A DNA stretch of 64,000 bases from Euglena gracilis (lineage: Eukaryota > Euglenida > Euglenophyceae > Euglenales): positions 7,176,010 to 7,240,009 of the forward strand of contig CP154955.1 in the NCBI GenBank assembly GCA_039621445.1, given 5' to 3'. Positions 48,967 to 60,546 of this stretch are shown here, in pieces. Position 1 is the stretch's first letter, and every line of letters starts with the position of its first letter. The notes beneath the pieces were generated by a model, which ran no database searches, had not been told where the DNA came from, and saw nothing but the letters and a program-made list of their open reading frames with translations. Position numbers and translations under genes: made by a program.

Positions 48967-51390
48967 AGCCCCCCCCTGCTAGACGACCAAGGGCGCCGAA
49001 GGCGCCTTAGGACTGTTTTGTTTACGGTGCGCGTGGCATTACATGCGCGCATGGCCCTGGGTCGGTTACCCCCCGGAAGGGATTTTTGTTATTGGAGGGC
49101 GGGGGGGGGGTGCGGGGGGGGGGGGGGGGCGGCCAGCCCCCCCCCCCCCGCTAGACGACCAAGGGCGCCGAAGGCGCCTTAGGACTGTTTTGTTTACGGT
49201 GCGCGTGGCATTACATGCGCGCATGGCCCTGGGTCGGTTACCCCCCGGAAGGGATTTTGTTATTGGAGGGCGGGGGGGGGGGGGGGGGGGGGGCGGCAGC
49301 CCCCCCCCGCTAGACGACCAAGGGCGCCGAAGGCGCCTTAGGACTGTTTTGTTTACGGTGCGCGTGGCATTACATGCGCGCATGGCCCTGGGTCGGTTAC
49401 CCCCCGGAAGGGATTTTGTTATTGGAGGGCGGGGGGGGGGTGCGGGGGGGGCGGCAGCCCCCCCCCGCTAGACGACCAAGGGCGCCGAAGGCGCCTTAGG
49501 ACTGTTTTGTTTACGGTGCGCGTGGCATTACATGCGCGCATGGCCCTGGGTCGGTTACCCCCCGGAAGGGATTTTGTTATTGGAGGGCGGGAGGTGGGTG
49601 CGGGGGGGGGCGGCAGTCCGGCCCCCCCCCCCCCCCGCTAGACGACCAAGGGCGCCGAAGGCGCCTTAGGACTGTTTTGTTTACGGTGCGCGTGGCATTA
49701 CATGCGCGCATGGCCCTGGGTCGGTTACCCCCCGGAAGGGATTTTGTTATTGGAGGGCGGGGGGGGGTGCGGGGGGGGGGGCGGCAGCCCCCCCCCCCGC
49801 TAGACGACCAAGGGCGCCGAAGGCGCCTTAGGACTGTTTTGTTTACGGTGCGCGTGGCATTACATGCGCGCATGGCCCTGGGTCGGTTACCCCCCGGAAG
49901 GGATTTTGTTATTGGAGGGCGGGGGGGGGTGCGGGGGGGGGGGGGCGGCAGCCCCCCCCCCCGCTAGACGACCAAGGGCGCCGAAGGCGCCTTAGGACTG
50001 TTTTGTTTACGGTGCGCGTGGCATTACATGCGCGCATGGCCCTGGGTCGGTTACTCCCCGGAAGGGATTTTGTTATTGGAGGGCGGGGGGGGTGCGGGGG
50101 GGGGGGGGCGGGAGCCCCCCCCCGCTAGACGACCAAGGGCGCCGAAGTCGCCTCAGGACTGTTTTGTTTACGGTGCGTGGGGTTACATGCGCGCATGGCC
50201 CTAAGTCAGTTACCCCCCGGAGGGGATTTTGTTATTGGAGGGCGGCGGGGGGGGGGGGGTGCGGGGGGGGGGGGCGGCAAGCCCCCCCCCCCGCTAGACG
50301 ACCAAGGGCGCCGAAGGCGCCTTAGGACTGTTTTGTTTACGGTGCGCGTGGCATTACATGCGCGCATGGCCCTGGTCGGTTACCCCCCGGAAGGGATTTT
50401 GTTATTGGAGGGAGGGGGGGGGTGCGGGGGGGGGGGGGGGGCGGCAGCCCCCCCCCCCGCTAGACGACCAAGGGCGCCGAAGGCGCCTTAGGACTGTTTT
50501 GTTTACGGTGCGCGTGGCATTACATGCGCGTATGGCCCTGGGTCGGTTACCCCCGGAAGGGATTTTGTTATTGGAGGGCGGGGGGGGGGTGCGGGGGGGG
50601 GGGGCGGCAGCCCCCCCCCCCCCGCTAGACGACCAAGGGCGCCGAAGGCGCCTTAGGACTGTTTTGTTTACGGTGCGCGTGGCATTACATGCGCGTATGG
50701 CCCTGGGTCGGTTACCCCCGGAAGGGATTTTGTTATTGGAGGGCGGGGGGGGTGCGGGGGGGGGGGGGGCGGCCCCCCCCCCGCTAGACGACCAAGGGCG
50801 CCGAAGGCGCCTTAGGACTGTTTTGTTTACGGTGCGCGTGGCATTACATGCGCGCATGGCCCTGGGTCGGTACCCCCCGGAAGGGATTTTGTTATTGGAG
50901 GGCGGGGGGGGGGGTGCGGGGGGGGGGGGCGGCAGCCCCCCCCCCCCCGCTAGACGACCAAGGGCGCCGAAGGCGCCTTAGGACTGTTTTGTTTACGGTG
51001 CGCGTGGCATTACATGCGCGCATGGCCCTGGGTCGGTTACCCCCCGGAAGGGCTTTTGTTGTTGGGGGGGGGGGGGGGGGTGCGGGGGGGGGGGGGGGCG
51101 GTAGCCCCCCCCTGGTAGACGACCGAAGGCGCCTTAGGACTGTTTTGTTTACGGTGCGCGTGGCATTACATGCGCGCATGGCCCTGGGTCGGTTACCCCC
51201 CCAGAGGAGATTTTGTTGTTGGAGGTGCGGGGGGGGGTGCTGGGGGGGGCGGCAGACCCCCCCCCCCCCGCCCCCCCCCCCCCTCACCCCCCCCCCCCCG
51301 CTAGACGACCAAAGGCGCCTTAGGACTGTTTGTTCACTGCGCGTTGCATTACATCCGCGCCTGGCCCTGGTAGCATCGTTTTGCAGTACA
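44010..51390 (+). repeat. About 158-bp satellite array, about 46 copies
   Basis: The unit reads GGTCGGTTACCCCCCGGAAG, GGATTTTGTTATTGGAGGGC, a G-run of 8 to 40, GGCGGCAG, a C-run, CGCTAGACGACCAAGGGCGC, CGAAGGCGCCTTAGGACTG, TTTTGTTTACGGTGCGCGTG and GCATTACATGCGCGCATGG. All copies point the same way. Outside the homopolymers the copies are highly similar; G- and C-run lengths vary freely. Copies at both edges are the most diverged. Gly/Pro/Arg-rich open frames on both strands are artefacts. Confidence 0.95.
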
Positions 51391-51639
51391 ACTTGGGGGT
51401 TTTGCAATAAAATCCTATTGGAGGGGGGGGGGCTTAAAATTTTTCTGAAGGGGGGGGGTGGTCGAAATATTGGTGGTAGCGACCGGTCGCTAGCGACCAC
51501 CAATGGTCGGTCGACCGTGACCAACGGTCGCTAGCGACCGGTCGCTAGCGACCGGTCGCTAGCGACCACCAAAAGTTCCACGGCCAATAATCCGCAATGA
51601 GCCCTGTGGCGTTCCCGTCATGTGGCTGGCCATGGGAAC

Positions 51640-52865
51640 AGTAAGGGGGTGCTACCCCCGTGACCCCACCCCCGTGACCCCCCACCATGACCCCCCCGTG
51701 ACCCGAGAATCGAGCCTTCGATTTTCATACAATGCATCAACCTTCATCACTTCAGCCTTTCTTTTCATTCATCATTTCAGCCTGCTTTTTGATGTAGGTG
51801 GCGGTTTTGGTCGCTTTTCATCAATTTTCTGGTTGAAACCATCGAAAATTTGCCTTGACATGGTCAAAAAATGGAAAGAAATGCCAAGGTTTGAGGTGCC
51901 AAGATTTCGACCCAAACAATGGCACTTTTTTGGCGTACGAATTTGACCCAAAATATGTCCCATTGGCAAAAGGGGGAGATTGCACAAGTAGGAAATAATT
52001 TCATGGCAAAAGGGGGGGAGGGGAAACATGAAATTTCTGTGGAAGAAAATTCCCCCCAAAAAAACAGAAAAGAAACGTCCTCACCCCACCTTCCATTTGG
52101 ACAACCAAACCCCTTTTTGTCACTCGACGCCCAACGCACCTTCACACCCCAAAATGGCCAAAAATCTTGTCCCCTAAAACGAGTGCCAGAAATTGGTGCA
52201 TTTCTACACCCAAAACAGAATTTTTTGATATTTTTTTCAAAATGGCCATATTGGGCCATTTTTTCAAAAATGGCCCAAAATGCATCCCGAAAAATGTGAC
52301 GGTCAAGAAAATCCTAACAAAATTCCCTTTCAAAAAATGAAAAAAAAGACTAATTTCGGACATACCATCCCCCCCCATTATGTACCCCCCCATTATGTAC
52401 CCCCTGGGGGGGAGGTACATAATGGGGGGGGGGGGATGGTAGCTCACTGTCATAACACTTTTTCTAAAGGATTTCCCAAAAAATGCTCAAAAATCGACGT
52501 TTTTGGGACGTTTTCAAAAAGTGATATTTGGCAAATGTGCTGAAAATTGACCATTTATTGCAAACATCCAAAAAGTTGCCAAAAACGACCCCTTTTGGGC
52601 TGTTTGGTCGGGTCTGGGAATGGGACCTGGGTACCCCCCCATTGTGTACCTCCCCCCCCCAATTTCGGCCTCCCGGGGGGAGGTACATAATGGGGGGGGG
52701 ATGGTAAAAATCACCCAAAAATGACCACTTTCGGACCAAAAAGCATTTGTTTGTTCAAAAATGGCCCAAAAATGGCCAGAAATGACCACTTTTTTGGACC
52801 CAAAAATCACCGATTTTAGGATGTGTGCATCTCTTCGCGTGATTGGATGCAACATCATGGATGCT
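51640..52865. other. No gene; GTGACCCCC minisatellite and GTACATAATGGGG palindromes
   Basis: 51655-51705 is a (GTGACCCCC) run. 52375-52435 and 52635-52705 are palindromes of GTACATAATGGGG/CCCCATTATGTAC with GGGAGG tips. Confidence 0.55.
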
Positions 52866-52877
52866 GCCTCCCGACCA

Positions 52878-53474
52878 CCACCTCCCCCCCCAATTGACTG
52901 CCCGGGGGGATTCCGTGCTGAAGCACACCCTAATTGACGGTACCCCCCCCCCCTAATTGACCCCCCCCCTAATTGAACCCCCCCCCCTAATTGACCAAAA
53001 GGGGGGTCCCGTGGAGCAAAGCCGGCAGTCAAAAAAAACAAAAAAAGCAAAAAACGGTTTTTTTTTGGTTTTTTTTGTGTTTTTTTAAAAAAAACAAAAA
53101 AAACGCCAGCGGGGGTATGGTGGAAAAAAAATTTTTTCATTTTTTTTGGGCAGTTCCCAACATGATCTTGGAATTGTTGCATTTTTTTCTGTCACTTTTA
53201 TAGCTATTTTCTCAACCAACCTCTTTTGCCCATGCTTCAAAGGTCAATACAAAACCGAGGAAAGGGGGGGTTGCATGTGTGTGGTGTTTTTTTTTTTTTG
53301 AGTTTTTCCGTTGCCGGCGACTTGGCGCTTGATTCGGCCGGTTTTTTTAAAAAAACCGTTTTTTTGCCGTTTTTTTCAAAAAAAACACGTTTTTTGTTTT
53401 TTTTAAAAAAAACAAAAAAAACGCCAGCTCTGCCGTGGAGAGGTCCCACGGTCAATTAGGGGGGGGGGAGGTGG
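52878..53474. mobile_element. CCACCTCCCC-TIR element, copy 1, with nested hAT-like insertion
   Basis: Ends CCACCTCCCC and GGGGAGGTGG enclose repeated CCCTAATTGACC units, matching the precisely bounded copy at 56395-56648. A hAT-like element is inserted at 53017-53432. Right flank is TA, left flank CA, so the expected TA duplication is imperfect here. Confidence 0.75.
53017..53432. mobile_element. hAT-like A/T-run element (TSD CCGTGGAG)
   Basis: CAAAGCCGGCAGTC...CGCCAGCTCTG ends are flanked by a perfect CCGTGGAG duplication (53009-53016 and 53433-53440). The uninterrupted sequence is visible in the sister copy at 56423-56455, which confirms the insertion. The interior consists of long A and T runs (TTTTTTTAAAAAAA). 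Confidence 0.9.
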
Positions 53475-53494
53475 TAATTCCAAAGTGGCATACT

Positions 53495-53545
53495 TCCCCC
53501 GTGACCCCCCCCGTGACCCCCCCGTGACCCCCCCGTGACCCGCAC
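53495..53545. repeat. (CCCGTGACCCCC) minisatellite
   Basis: Short run of GTGACCCCCC units. Similar runs are at 54665-54722 and 54840-54893 and, inverted, at 25990-26025, 27160-27215, 27530-27560, 61065-61095 and 61345-61370. Confidence 0.75.
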
Positions 53546-53723
53546 CACCCCCTAAGGGGGGGACAGTAAGGGGGGGGGTACGAGCTCCCCCCTATTCCTG
53601 TTCCCATAGGCCATGAACTAACCAACCAAGTTAGACCAAAATGAAGCTTTATGGTTCATGCTTGAAAACCGCACCTCCACAACATCCATTTTGGTGTTGG
53701 TTTGGAGTTTGATGGGAATGAGA

Positions 53724-54192
53724 CAAGGCTGGATTGAGGTTGAGGTATTGAGGTTGAGGTTGAGGTTGAGGTTGAGGTTGAGGTTGAGGTTGAGGTTTTC
53801 CAACCTCCATCTTTCCTCAATGTCACCTCAATGCGAAAATCCAAAGGAATACGACTCAACAACAAAGAGAATTGAAAAAGAGTGTTACAAAGAGAGGCAA
53901 ATTACCTGGATTTTTTCAAAAATTGGGCAATTGGTCACTTATTTCAAGTTTTTAATCGGCACCCCACTATTTTTTCTTGTTTCCACCCACATATGTTGTA
54001 AATTGTCATAAAAGCTGTCAAAATTGCCTTTGAGGAAGGTTTTAGAAGAGGAGATGGTCCAATCCATGCTTTTTGTGAGTTCATTTTTTTGAATTTTGGA
54101 CATTGAGGTAACATTGAGGTTGAGGTTGAGGTTGAGGTCGTTGACATTGAGGTTGAACTTTTTTTGAAATCCTCAACCTCAATCCCGCCCTG
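53724..54192. mobile_element. hAT-like element with (GAGGTT)n subterminal repeats (TSD AATGAGA)
   Basis: Starts CAAGGCTGGATTGAGGTTGA and ends CTCAACCTCAATCCCGCCCTG. Flanking AATGAGA duplication at 53717-53723 and 54193-54199. The hexamer GAGGTT is expanded at the left end and, inverted, at the right. Related to 34336-34432. Confidence 0.8.
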
Positions 54193-54376
54193 AATGAGAG
54201 CACCTAAAACCGACCAAAAAATTCCCTTTTTTGCATAAGGAACAAGAATGGAACACAAAAATCCTTCACAAAAAGTGCTCTGACGCTGTACTTTTCCCGT
54301 CCCCTCAATGAGAACAGTAAGGGAGGGGGACATTGAAGGGGGGGGGCATGGTATTCATCAACATCAATTCTGATAC

Positions 54377-54560
54377 GAAAACTGTGTCCAGAACGCCGGT
54401 TCAGCCCGCGGAACTGTGTTCCAGAACGCCGGTTCGGGCGGCAGCCCGAGCCCGAACCGGCGTTCTGGAACACAGTTCCGTGGGCCGAACCGGCGTTCGG
54501 ATACAGTTTGTTGAAACCGTGGATTAGGGGCTTCACGCCCGAACCGGCGTTCAAGGAATC
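54377..54560. repeat. Hairpin AACTGTGTTCCAGAACGCCG
   Basis: AACTGTGTTCCAGAACGCCG followed by GTTCGGGC is mirrored exactly around GGCAGCCCGAGC. Half-copies with CCGAACCGGCGTTC lie at either side. Similar CCGGTTCGGG units recur at 59665-59765. Confidence 0.8.
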
Positions 54561-54719
54561 ACGGCCAATTTCGCCCCAAATGCCCAGTTTTTGAACATTT
54601 TTGAGCACCTTTTGGGCCCATGGCCATGTCGATCGGCCGATTGAAGTTTTTACGCATCTAGGGGGTGTCGTCCCCGTGACCCCCCCCGTGACCCCCCCCC
54701 CCCCGTGACCCCCCCGTGA

Positions 54720-55235
54720 CCCGGATTTGAACACCCCCCGATTTTGGGGTCCGCAAACGCACGTGCTTCAATCACAACTGCTTTCAGTATTTTTTTTTCA
54801 AATGTCGCGGAAGCCGGAAACATTGAAGAGGAGGCCATATCCCCCCCGTGACCCCCCCCGCCCCCCCCCCCGTGACCCCCCCCGTGACCCGGCCCACCCC
54901 CCTAATGTTGTTACCCATCAATCGAAAGCTCTCCCCAAGACCTTTTGCTTGGTACCCTCAAAACTCAGCCACACTGCGTAGCGCCCTGAAAATTGCCGAT
55001 CGCATGTTCCGACCCTTTTCGCAAATTCCAAAATCCACTTTTCACCTCATATGTTGCCCCTTGATCGATAGCCTTCTCAAGGGCTTTCTACACACAAATT
55101 GTGGCTGAGCCCAGATTTCAGCCTGAAAACGTGTTCAGCCAGGGGGCCCCCGAAGGGGGCCCCCTGAACACGTTTGCTGTGCGTTTAGCCATAGTGGGAG
55201 GGCTGCGGAAAAAAAAGAAAGAAAAAAAGGGGGGG
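54720..55235. other. No gene; short hairpin at 55118-55175
   Basis: 55118-55175 is AACGTGTTCAGCCAGGGGGC-type arms around CCCCGAAGGGGG. The stretch before it has minisatellite runs only. Confidence 0.4.
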
Positions 55236-55238
55236 GGC

Positions 55239-55670
55239 ATAGCTGGCACTTCGTTTAAAACGAAGTCAAAAAAAACACGTTTTTTTTAAAAAAACATGTT
55301 TTTTTTAAAAAAAACAAAAAAAACGCCATTGAGGGTCCAGGGCAAAAAATTTTTTGTCTTTAATTTTAGCTTTTTTTGCCCATCCTCGGTCAGAGAAAGA
55401 CACCAAATTTGGGATGTTTCAAGTTGAAACATCCCAAAATGGCAGAAAAATGCCCTATTTTGACCATTCTTGTTGAAGACAACCAAAAGTATTGGTTTTC
55501 AAGTCATTTGAGCTAAGATTGGTTCACCCTTGCGATCAAAGGCAAAATTTGGACCATCATTTTCCCCTTTGTTTTTTTTGCCGTTTTTTTTGCCCGTTTT
55601 TTTTAATAAAAAACAAAAAAAAACGTTTTTTTTAAAAAAAACAAAAAAAACGCCAGCTATGGGGGGGTGA
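55239..55670. mobile_element. hAT-like A/T-run element, CATAGCTGGC ends
   Basis: CATAGCTGGCACTTCG at the left is mirrored by CGCCAGCTATG at the right, with the same A/T-run interior as 53017-53432. Both flanks are G-runs, so the target duplication cannot be read with certainty. Confidence 0.65.
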
Positions 55671-55671
55671 C

Positions 55672-55815
55672 ACGTTTTCCATGAGGGCATTTGTGGCAAT
55701 GACACGTTTTCCATTAAGGCATCTGTGTTCAGGCACGTTCTCCATTAAGGCATTTGTGGCAATGACACGTTTTCCATTAAGGCATCTGTGGTCAGGCACG
55801 TTTTCTATATAAAAA
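55672..55815. repeat. About 34-bp minisatellite ACACGTTTTCCATTAAGGCA
   Basis: Four copies of CACGTTTTCCATTAAGGCAT plus CTGTGGCAATGA or a variant. The same minisatellite borders locus D at 63340-63465, and a single copy, inverted, follows locus C at 57565-57600. It is therefore part of the recombinase elements' ends. Confidence 0.9.
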
Positions 55816-55821
55816 TCGTGG

Positions 55822-55920
55822 GCATAACCCGTATTCAGGCCGTATAACGGGTCAAGGGCGCCGAAGGCGCCCTTGACCCGTTATACGGCCTGAATACGGG
55901 TTATGGCCCACGATTTTTTT
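55822..55920. repeat. Perfect hairpin, about 47-bp arms, upstream of locus C
   Basis: AATCGTGGGCATAACCCGTA...GGGTCAAGGGCGCC is mirrored around GAA. One extra C in the right arm (ATGGCCCACG). It lies between the terminal minisatellite and the gene. Confidence 0.9.
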
Positions 55921-56245
55921 GTAACCGTGTTTAGAGAGGCCCGGCGCCTGCCCTGTATTTCGTGGGTATGCTTCACGCCATGGTTTCGGGCACTTTTTTG
56001 TTGATTTTCCTGGAAAATTCCTGAACACGGCAATATGCCTGTTTTTCGTGTTCACCTTACCACGGAAAACAGGGCATATTGCCGGGTTAAGAAAATATGC
56101 CCTGTTTTTTGTGGTAAGGAACCAGTGAATGAAAATGATGTCCCAATGCCCCAAACCATGGCCACGGCGTCCTGGAAAATGTTCTTGTGCCATTTGCTTC
56201 ATTTATTTGTACTCATTGCGTTCTTCCTCAGTCTGTTTTTGAAAA

Positions 56246-57411
56246 ATGGCAAAGAAAGCTGCCAACACCATGGACCGAATGTTGCCACAACCCCCAAAAG
56301 TTCCTGAATTTTTGGCCACAATTAAGCAGGGTTGGGATAAAAGAAAGAACCCTGATGTTGACCCCTTGCATGGTAACCTTCTGGCGGAGGCTACCACCTC
56401 CCCCCCCCCTAATTGACCGTGGGACCTCTCCACGGGACCCCCCTTTTGGTCAATTAGGGGGGGGGGTTCAATTAGGGGGGGGGCGTCAATTAGGGGGGGG
56501 GTACTGTCAATTAGGGGGTGCTTCAGCACAGAATCCCCCCGGGCAGTCAATTAGGGGGGGGGTCGAAAAAATTTTCCCCGGGGCGTTTGGTCAATTAGGG
56601 GGGGGGGGTCAATTAGGGGGGGGGTCAATTAGGGGGGGGGGGAGGTGGTACCAAAAAGAAAGCATCCGGTTCAGAAGGGACAGAGCAATCCGCATTGGCA
56701 CACTTCCTTGAATTCGAGGACGTCTGCAATGCGCTTTGCACTGTCTATGACGAACTAGATGCTTTCCTTTGTGCTTGGGCAGCTTGGGAGCTTGATCCTG
56801 CACTGTTGTTTGATGGGCAAGCGGTCATCAAACAATGTGAGGACCAACGCCGGGCACAGTGTGGCCAGCAATTCAAATTCTGACAATTGACAAATTTCAT
56901 GGTCACCGCTTCTACAGCGACCACATGATTGCCATCAACGTTGACGAAGACTACGTGGACCTCACGCAGCCTTCGGCCGCCACCCCGTCGTACGTCATGC
57001 TGAAAACTGAGGAGGACGACGACGGTGCAGCTACGGCGCGGAACGTTGCACGGTGGTCAACTTGGGCAAATTTTTGCGCCCCACCAAGTGAGGAACACTC
57101 GGTCGAAAATCAGGACCTGACCGATGTTCCGTCTGTGTTTCCCACCGCCGAGCAACGTTCCGCTCCTGCGGTCAGCAGCTCCGTTCCCTCCCCTGACCAA
57201 CCCCCTGTCCCTCGTGCTGTGTCCCGACTGCCTATAAAACAGGAGAAATGTGGTTTTTGTGGTGTTGCCATACCCAAAAATCCAAATTGTGTGGAGCTGA
57301 ACAAAGTTGTGTGTGACGCATGCGGTTTGGCATATCATTTTCATTGCCAAGATTTGCGGCGGCCACCAAAGTATGGCTCTTTTTTTGTGTAAAGCGTGTC
57401 GTGTTCCGTGA
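56246..57411 (+). pseudogene. Locus C: recombinase-PHD family, catalytic domain deleted
   Basis: ATG at 56246 begins MAKKAANTMDRMLPQPPK, then FLATI and VDPLHGNLLAEAT. The element 56395-56648 interrupts it; removing it with one TA rejoins AEAT with KKKASGSEG in frame. It continues LAHFLEFEDVC, DELDAFLCAWAAWELDPALL and RRAQCGQQFKF, as in locus B. A stop follows, and the whole catalytic part seen in locus A is absent. After the gap comes INVDEDYVDLTQ, EEDDDGAATARNVARWS and a C4HC3 PHD finger (CGFCG, CDACG, YHFHC, CKACRVP). A T7 run at 57380-57386, against T6 in locus D, shifts the frame just before the last Cys pair. It is an internally deleted copy. Confidence 0.8.
56395..56648. mobile_element. 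CCACCTCCCC-TIR foldback, TA target duplication, copy 2
   Basis: 254 bp bounded by CCACCTCCCC and GGGGAGGTGG, with TA on both sides (56393-56394 and 56649-56650). The interior is CCCTAATTGACC/GGTCAATTAGGG units in mirrored arrangement. The host reading frame is restored exactly if it is removed with one TA. TA duplication suggests a Tc1/mariner-like integrator, though the ends are not canonical for that group. Confidence 0.9.
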
Positions 57412-57660
57412 TGTCCGCCACTCCGTGTCGTTGTGCTCCAAGGCAACCTAGCCTTCTGCCGTGTTGTAGAGTGCCCCCGACCCGCCTCACTCGTTGAGGA
57501 CCACCTCGGCCTCGCAACCGCCCGCCGATTTTTCATGACAGCGTTTTTTGCTTTTTACTCAAGGTTGCCACAGATGCCCTCATTGAAAACGTGTTCATGA
57601 CCACGAATTTCAGGGCAGGCATTTGGCGGGCTCTGAACACGTTTTTAGCAGATGGCCTTA
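57412..57660. other. 3' end region of recombinase locus C
   Basis: Matches (inverted) the region 63275-63620 beside locus D. It includes TGCCCCCGACCCGCCTCACT, a TTGCCACAGATGCCCTCATT unit, and GACCACGAATTTCAGGGCAG followed by GAACACG. Similarity stops at TTTTTA near 57645, so the outer end is truncated. Confidence 0.65.
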
Positions 57661-60545
57661 GATTTCAGCCGTGCTGCATGGTACTCTATTTCAGAAATTC
57701 GCCAAATTTGGCCAAATGGAAATTGTTCCACAAAATACCCCCCCCCCTTTGTCATACAACCACCCCACTATAACGACCACCCCCAGGTCGCAGGTTGCAG
57801 GTCAGGACCAAAAAAATGAGGCTGTTTTTTTGAGGTTGTATGAAGATGCATCCATGTATGCCGCCTTTTAATGAATCATTCTTGTGGTTGATGTGCACAA
57901 TTGTGCACACCGACGGAAAGTTTGTTTTTAACCTTGCAGCCTTGACAATTGGGAACATGGTGACACCTGCTTCCTTCTCCGCGTCCTGGGGGCGTCAGAT
58001 CCTGATTATATATTTGGTTTGGGGAGCCAATTGTTGCACATTGACAAACAAAAAATCCATACGTGCAAGATCCGCCGCCAAAGGATATATATTGCTCATT
58101 TTTTTTAGCAAAAAAGATGGAGTACCCCTTGCGTTGCATTTAATTTCAATGCAAGAGTTTGGGTCCATATTGAATTCATATTTCCATGGCGTTTGAAACT
58201 TTGAGTTGTTTGACGATTTGGTTTATGTTTAATGTCATTATTTTCCGTCCTTGATAACAGAGCACAAAAAAAACTTGACAATTCCGTATATTAGATATCA
58301 AAGCTAAAAACTGATTAAGAGCACACCAACAGATCAGTTGATTATTTATTAGCAGGCAATTTGCAAATTGCACACTGAAACCAAACAAGGTTATGAAGAG
58401 ATTGAGCTGGCTATTATAATATTTATTTGTGCGCTATTTGTTTTCCAACATATGCCAAACATATGCCAATGGTATAGCCATTCCTTTAGAAAATAAATGT
58501 GCCCATTCTACTGAGGAAGAAAGCTTGAGCACGAAGAAAAGCTGCAGACAAAAAGCGACGCCAATAAATGACGTTGTTGCATTCTTGCACGCTTCTGGGC
58601 TGTCATAATTCCACCCTGTTTCCACGTTCGTTTCCCTTTTGAGGAGGATTGCTCCTTGATTGAGGCGTCATTCTCTGTAGAAGACATTCTGCAATGACTG
58701 TTCCAGGTCGTTCGTGCTGACAAACCTTGCAACGAAGAACAAAACGTGGAATATCTTGCCCCAAAAAAAGCGGACAAAACAGGCAGTTTTTCCCCTGGTA
58801 AAGGGGGGAACTGATATCGGACGCCTTCGGAAAAACTGCGGGAAAATTGTGGACAAAAAGTGGAAATTGCAGAAAAACTGCGGAAAAATTGATATTGGGA
58901 ATGTACACATTTCTATTGGAGGGGACTTTGAAAAATTCCACAAATTTGGTCATTTTGCACTAGTCGCAAATTTTGAGCTGGTATTCACATTTTTTCAACA
59001 AAAAGTTCCACAGCTTGATTTTTTGTAATTTTGGGAACATGCTGATTAAACGCTGACGGAAAAATCGGACAATGGCAAAAAGTCGCCGAAAACTTTGGTC
59101 TCAGGTAAAATCTGGTCCAATGTGCAATTTTTCTAACTGTAAATAATTTCCCAGCAGAAATTGAGAAAAAACCTGACAAAGGCACAGAAATTGCCAAAAT
59201 TTGCCAAAATTGTAAAAAAAATTGACAAATTTTGCCAAATTTGCAACAAAGTAACACAAAAAGCACCTGGGTTCCCTTGTGAAACGTTCGAGAACTGGCC
59301 GAAACTCATCTCGACTTCCGTTTCAGGTCCTCTGGGCTTTGCCTTTTGGCACTTTCCATGGAGGATGGTTTCCAATTTGGGTGTCATGTGTGAGCCTCCA
59401 ATCGCTTGTTCTGAGACGGCAGATGGAGCTATGCTCTGGGGGACAATCGAGGCTCTGGGCACCACGAGAGATGAATTTAGTTGAGGTTATTTAATTTATC
59501 AGACAATTGGTTTATATGATATATCTGTGTTGCTCCAGCGTACACCATCAAATTATAATCTATGGAACAATTAATTTAAATACCCCCCAAAAACTGCTCA
59601 GATATGATTGCCACATGTCTACAAACCCTTTTGGACACTTTTTGGCACTTTTTATTTTGGGTCCCCCAGACGCCGGTTTCCCGCCCGAACCGGCGCTCTG
59701 GACGCCGGTTCGGCGCAGAAATTTCCCGCCCGAACCGGCATCCCAGAACGCCGGTTCGGGCATGAAGCCAGAGCCCCAATACACGGTTTCAATCAACGAA
59801 TTAGCAAATTGCATGTGGCCATTGGACCTTTAGGGAGTGAAAATTCAATTATGAAAGACTTTGACCCTCAACCTCCCATCCGTCAAATGGTCGGAGGACT
59901 CCATCCCCAATGTTTCCGCGTGCAAAATTGTCAGTCAGTTTGTTCTGGGGTTGCTTCCCCTACGACCCCCCGCGCCCCCCGTCCCCTGTGACTAGGGTTG
60001 CTGAAAAATTTCCAAGAAAAATTTCCAGAAATATTTCCACAATTTTTTTCATGAAAAATACATTTTTTTTCCAATTGGAAAAATAGGACAAATATTTTCC
60101 CCACTTCGCCCCATTTTCTCTTGTTTTTGCAATGAGAAGATGGAATTTGGGTCCATTTTCACAGGACATTTTATTTATTGAAGTGCATACACACAACTTC
60201 ATTTGAAAAAGACCCAAAAAGACCATTCAAGGATCCTTACGAGCCTTTTCGACCCCATCTGTATGGTGTTCCCTTTTGAAAAAGCTGACCCCCTATATGA
60301 CCCGTCGGGGGATCCGAGTGGCCAATCTTGCCATGCCCATCCCAGGTCATCATGGAAAGATATCGGAAGTATTTCCAATTTTCCGCAATTTTTCCGCAAT
60401 TTTTCCATCGGAAAATAAAATTTTATTTTTCCGCAAAATATGCAACCCTACCTGTGACCCCGACCCCCCTATGAACCCTATTCGGGCTTCCAAAAGGACA
60501 GAAAAATCCCAATTAGGAATGCAAAAAACCTATCCCAAATTCCTA
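57661..60545. other. Mostly unassigned; two coding-like stretches
   Basis: 58690-58500 (minus) reads MSSTENDASIKEQSSSKGKR then QKRARMQQRHLLASLFVC. 59465-59265 (minus) reads VPQSIAPSAVSEQAIGGSHM then KPRGPETEVEMSFGQFSN before a possible GTGCTT donor. Both might be exons; neither has a known domain. 59665-59765 has CCGGTTCGGG/CCCGAACCGG palindromes. Confidence 0.3.
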
Positions 60546-60546
60546 A

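Larger units (their letters stand above)
42902..51620. mobile_element. Giant foldback 2: inverted arms around a 158-bp satellite
   Basis: Left outer arm GTTCCCGTC...GGAACTTTTGGTGGTCGC (from 42902) is mirrored by GCGACCACCAAAAGTTCC...GTTCCCGTCA (to about 51620). The arms carry repeated GGTCGCTAGCGACC palindromes. A second inverted pair lies further in (about 43600-43735 and 51425-51510). Inside are a nested 570-bp foldback (43030-43605) and about 7.4 kb of satellite. Total about 8.7 kb with no protein gene. Confidence 0.75.
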